Shown piece by piece: positions 62,289-64,000 of a DNA stretch of 64,000 bases (position 1 is the stretch's first letter; every line of letters begins with the position of its first letter). The stretch covers positions 124,001 to 188,000 of the forward strand of contig NZ_BCXI01000015.1 in NCBI RefSeq assembly GCF_001895025.1. Reading direction: 5' to 3'. Under the pieces are notes generated by a model. That model saw nothing but the letters and a program-made list of their open reading frames with translations. It did no database searches and had not been told where the DNA came from. The position numbers and the translations under genes are program-made. This DNA comes from Rhodococcus zopfii NBRC 100606 = JCM 9919. Its GTDB lineage: Bacteria > Actinomycetota > Actinomycetes > Mycobacteriales > Mycobacteriaceae.

Positions 62289-62394
62289 GACATCCCCTCG
62301 TGTCCGGCGCCGGCGTCTCCGTCGTCCTGCGCAGTGTTGGACGGTACCCGGCATGCACAGATACTTCGAGGGGCTACTAACTGCTCGACATCCT

Positions 62395-62424
62395 GTGAAC
62401 AAACGTGAACAAGCATGAACGTAT
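62395..62424. repeat. Three 10-bp direct repeats at the left end of the IS607 element
   Basis: GTGAACAAAC, GTGAACAAGC and ATGAACGTAT follow one another without a gap, sharing the core TGAAC in 10-bp phase, so that the shared face would lie on one side of the helix. The third repeat contains the start codon of the recombinase remnant. The bases between 62289 and 62394 hold nothing else I recognise. Confidence 0.5.
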
Positions 62425-62822
62425 GTATTTCACAAGGCGTGAAGCAGCCCGAGCGAGCGCGTACCCGGGGCATGCAGCCGCAGACCGCCTACCGCTGGTT
62501 CCCGCAGGACCCCGATGCCGATGCCTGCTCGGCGGGCACACCGAACACCCATCCGGATCGAGGTGGCCGAGCCTCGACCTGACGACCCGGTGGCGTACGC
62601 GCGGATTTTGTGTCGGACCCCTCTGCAAACATGATCATCGTGGAGTACCGCGACCGTCCGGCCGGTTCGGCAGTCGAGCATCCGAAGGCAGCCCTGTCGA
62701 CGCAGGGCCGCCGGATCGTGGTGGCCGACGACGATGCGGTGCGGGGCATGATCGAGGTTCCGACTTCGATGCGGGCGGTCACCGCCACCACACCGGATGT
62801 ACCCGAGCCGGAGGTTGTGTGA
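62415..62822 (+). pseudogene. tnpA: Decayed IS607-family serine recombinase (tnpA remnant)
   Basis: From ATG 62415 the frame gives a MerR-like HTH fragment (GMQPQTAYRWF), then unrelated residues and a TGA stop at 62580. The same frame resumes with SDPSANMIIVEYRDRPAGSAVEHPKAAL and STQGRRIVVADDDAVRGMIEV, the C-terminal part of IS607 recombinases. About 100 residues of the catalytic domain, including the active serine, are missing. The element therefore cannot move by itself. Confidence 0.8.
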
Positions 62823-64000
62823 TGGCCCGGTTTCAGGTTCCGGACGGCTCGACGGCGCAGGCATACAAGTTCGCCCTCGACCCCACACCCGCGCAGGTAC
62901 GGACGTTTCGCTCGCACGCCGGCGCCGCCCGCAAGGCACACAACACGATGCTCGCCGCCGTGAAAGCGGCGCTGGACCAGCGGCATGCCGAACGCACCTA
63001 CGGTCTCGCCGAGGACGAGTTGACGCCCGCGTTGAACTGGTCACTCGCGGGGCTGCGCAAGGCGTGGAACAGCCGCAAACACGTGGTGGCGCCGTGGTGG
63101 GCGGAGAACTCGAAGGAGGCCTACAACACCGGATTGGATGCGCTGGCCCGGGGATTGGAGGCGTGGTCGAAGTCCCGCAAAGGTCAGCGGGCCGGGAAGG
63201 CGGTCGGGTTCCCCCGATACAAGACGGCCCGGTCGCGGCGGTCGGTGCGGTTCACCACCGGGACGATCCGGGTCGAGACCGACCGGCACCACGTCACCCT
63301 CCCGAGGCTGGGGCGGATCAGGACGCACGAGTCCACCCGGAAACTGGCCCGCCGGATCGAGAACGGCACCGCCCGGATCCTGTCCGCCACCGTCTCTGAG
63401 GATTCGTCCGGTCGATGGCACGTGGCCTTCCAGGTGCTGGTCCAGCGCACGGTGGAGGTACCGGGGCATGTGGGACTCGGTGAGCCGGTGGTCGGTGTCG
63501 ACGTCGGCGTGAAAGCGGATTCGCTGATCGTGGTCGCGACCCCGGATGGACGCGAGGTCGACCGGATTTCGGCCCCGAAGTCCTTGTCTGCCGCTCAGGC
63601 TCGGTTGCGGGCGCTGCAGCGCAGGGCCGCCCGGCAGCGTGGTCCGTACGACCCGGCGACGAAGACGAAGCAGACACCGTCAAATCGGTGGCGGAAAACC
63701 CAGCGGCGGATCGGCCGGGCTCACGCCCATGCTGCGGCGGTCCGCCTCGATGTGCTGCACAAGGCCACCACCGCGCTGGCGCGACGCCATCGGGTGATCG
63801 TGGTGGAGACGTTGAACGCGTCGGGGATGCGTTCGGCGGGCGGGGCCTACAAACGGGGTCTGAACCGGGCGTTGGCGGACGCGGCGTTGGCGCAGATCCG
63901 GCGGATGCTGTCCTACAAGACCCGCTGGTACGGCTCGACGGTGGTCGAAGCCGACCGTTTTTTTCCGTCGAGTAAGACGTGTTCGGGATGTGGCAGGCGA
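62822..64000 (+). CDS. tnpB: TnpB of the IS607-family element (3' end outside window)
   Basis: 393 residues are visible from ATG 62822, the A of which is also the last base of the tnpA stop. There is no frame break. RuvC Asp227 (GVDVGVK), Glu329 (VVETLNASGM) and the first zinc-finger pair Cys387/Cys390 (CSGCG) are intact. The second cysteine pair and the third catalytic Asp lie beyond 64000. It belongs to a different lineage from the TnpB at 54249. It is predicted to be an RNA-guided DNA endonuclease. Confidence 0.88.
   Translation, partial: MARFQVPDGSTAQAYKFALDPTPAQVRTFRSHAGAARKAHNTMLAAVKAALDQRHAERTYGLAEDELTPALNWSLAGLRKAWNSRKHVVAPWWAENSKEAYNTGLDALARGLEAWSKSRKGQRAGKAVGFPRYKTARSRRSVRFTTGTIRVETDRHHVTLPRLGRIRTHESTRKLARRIENGTARILSATVSEDSSGRWHVAFQVLVQRTVEVPGHVGLGEPVVGVDVGVKADSLIVVATPDGREVDRISAPKSLSAAQARLRALQRRAARQRGPYDPATKTKQTPSNRWRKTQRRIGRAHAHAAAVRLDVLHKATTALARRHRVIVVETLNASGMRSAGGAYKRGLNRALADAALAQIRRMLSYKTRWYGSTVVEADRFFPSSKTCSGCGRR

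Larger units (their letters stand above)
62395..64000 (+). mobile_element. IS607-family element with decayed recombinase and intact tnpB (runs off window)
   Basis: A remnant of the IS607 serine recombinase TnpA (62415-62822) is followed directly by a tnpB (from 62822) in the usual IS607 order and with the usual TGATG coupling. Three 10-bp direct repeats at 62395-62424 may be the left-end binding sites. The right end lies beyond the window. Confidence 0.75.

Noticed and set aside
62430-63044. Minus-strand frame of 204 codons across the IS607 region
   Set aside because: It is antisense to the recombinase remnant and the start of tnpB. The product is Arg-rich and featureless.

Overview
The window is high-GC DNA with GTG/ATG starts, dense ATGA/GTGA gene overlaps, a WhiB regulator and many fatty-acid/CoA genes. 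This points to a mycolic-acid actinobacterium, most probably Rhodococcus or a close Nocardiaceae relative (inference from gene content and style, not from a database search). About 65 protein genes, two TnpB insertion elements, several operator-like palindromes and four strong hairpins can be supported. I saw no rRNA, tRNA or CRISPR array.

Layout. 1-15.3 kb is accessory metabolism: the end of a DUF6285 gene, a TetR regulator and an esterase, an acyl-CoA dehydrogenase, then a compact set (5.0-9.3 kb) of a DUF4242 protein, an acyl-CoA-dehydrogenase-like flavoprotein and a complete SsuABC/TauABC-type importer. A hydrolase, a TetR/RibD-type reductase pair, a D-aminoacylase-like amidohydrolase with its TetR, and a CobW GTPase behind a Zur-like box follow.

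15.5-34.4 kb is the centrepiece. A nickel/cobalt ECF importer (cbiMNQO-type, plus strand) runs head-on into an operon of about 17 minus-strand genes for a high-affinity [NiFe]-hydrogenase of the group 1h (actinobacterial) type. The small subunit carries the CxxD variant of the proximal-cluster motif and has no Tat signal. The large subunit is followed by a NifU/Rieske-like protein, DUF5947, DUF6084, an unrecognised 471-residue protein, a 39-residue DUF6893 membrane peptide, a maturation protease, HypC, HypF, an unusual SIS-HypC fusion, a stand-alone SIS protein, HypE, a second HypC, HypD and DUF6390. HypA, a His-rich HypB and an ArsR-type sensor with a His-rich tail lie at the upstream end. 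Importer, sensor, chaperones and enzyme look like one nickel-to-hydrogenase system.

34.5-49.9 kb is CoA-ester metabolism: a D-threonine-aldolase-like PLP enzyme, MaoC, a GntR regulator, a divergent acyl-CoA dehydrogenase / CoA-ester lyase / double-hotdog hydratase set, crotonase, CoA-transferase, amidohydrolase, a KorAB 2-oxoacid:ferredoxin oxidoreductase, dienelactone hydrolase, SDR, IclR and WhiB.

49.9-60.8 kb is a minus-strand beta-oxidation-type region (EchA, FadE, FadD, TetR, paired FadEs, AhpD, CaiB, thiolase). A solitary TnpB element sits between the two paired fadE genes. A motif AATGGCCGTACA occurs four times, twice in the 38-kb divergent promoter and twice before the thiolase at 51 kb, which suggests one regulator for both loci. 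The window ends with a UbiB-type kinase and an IS607-family element whose recombinase gene is decayed but whose tnpB is intact up to the window edge.
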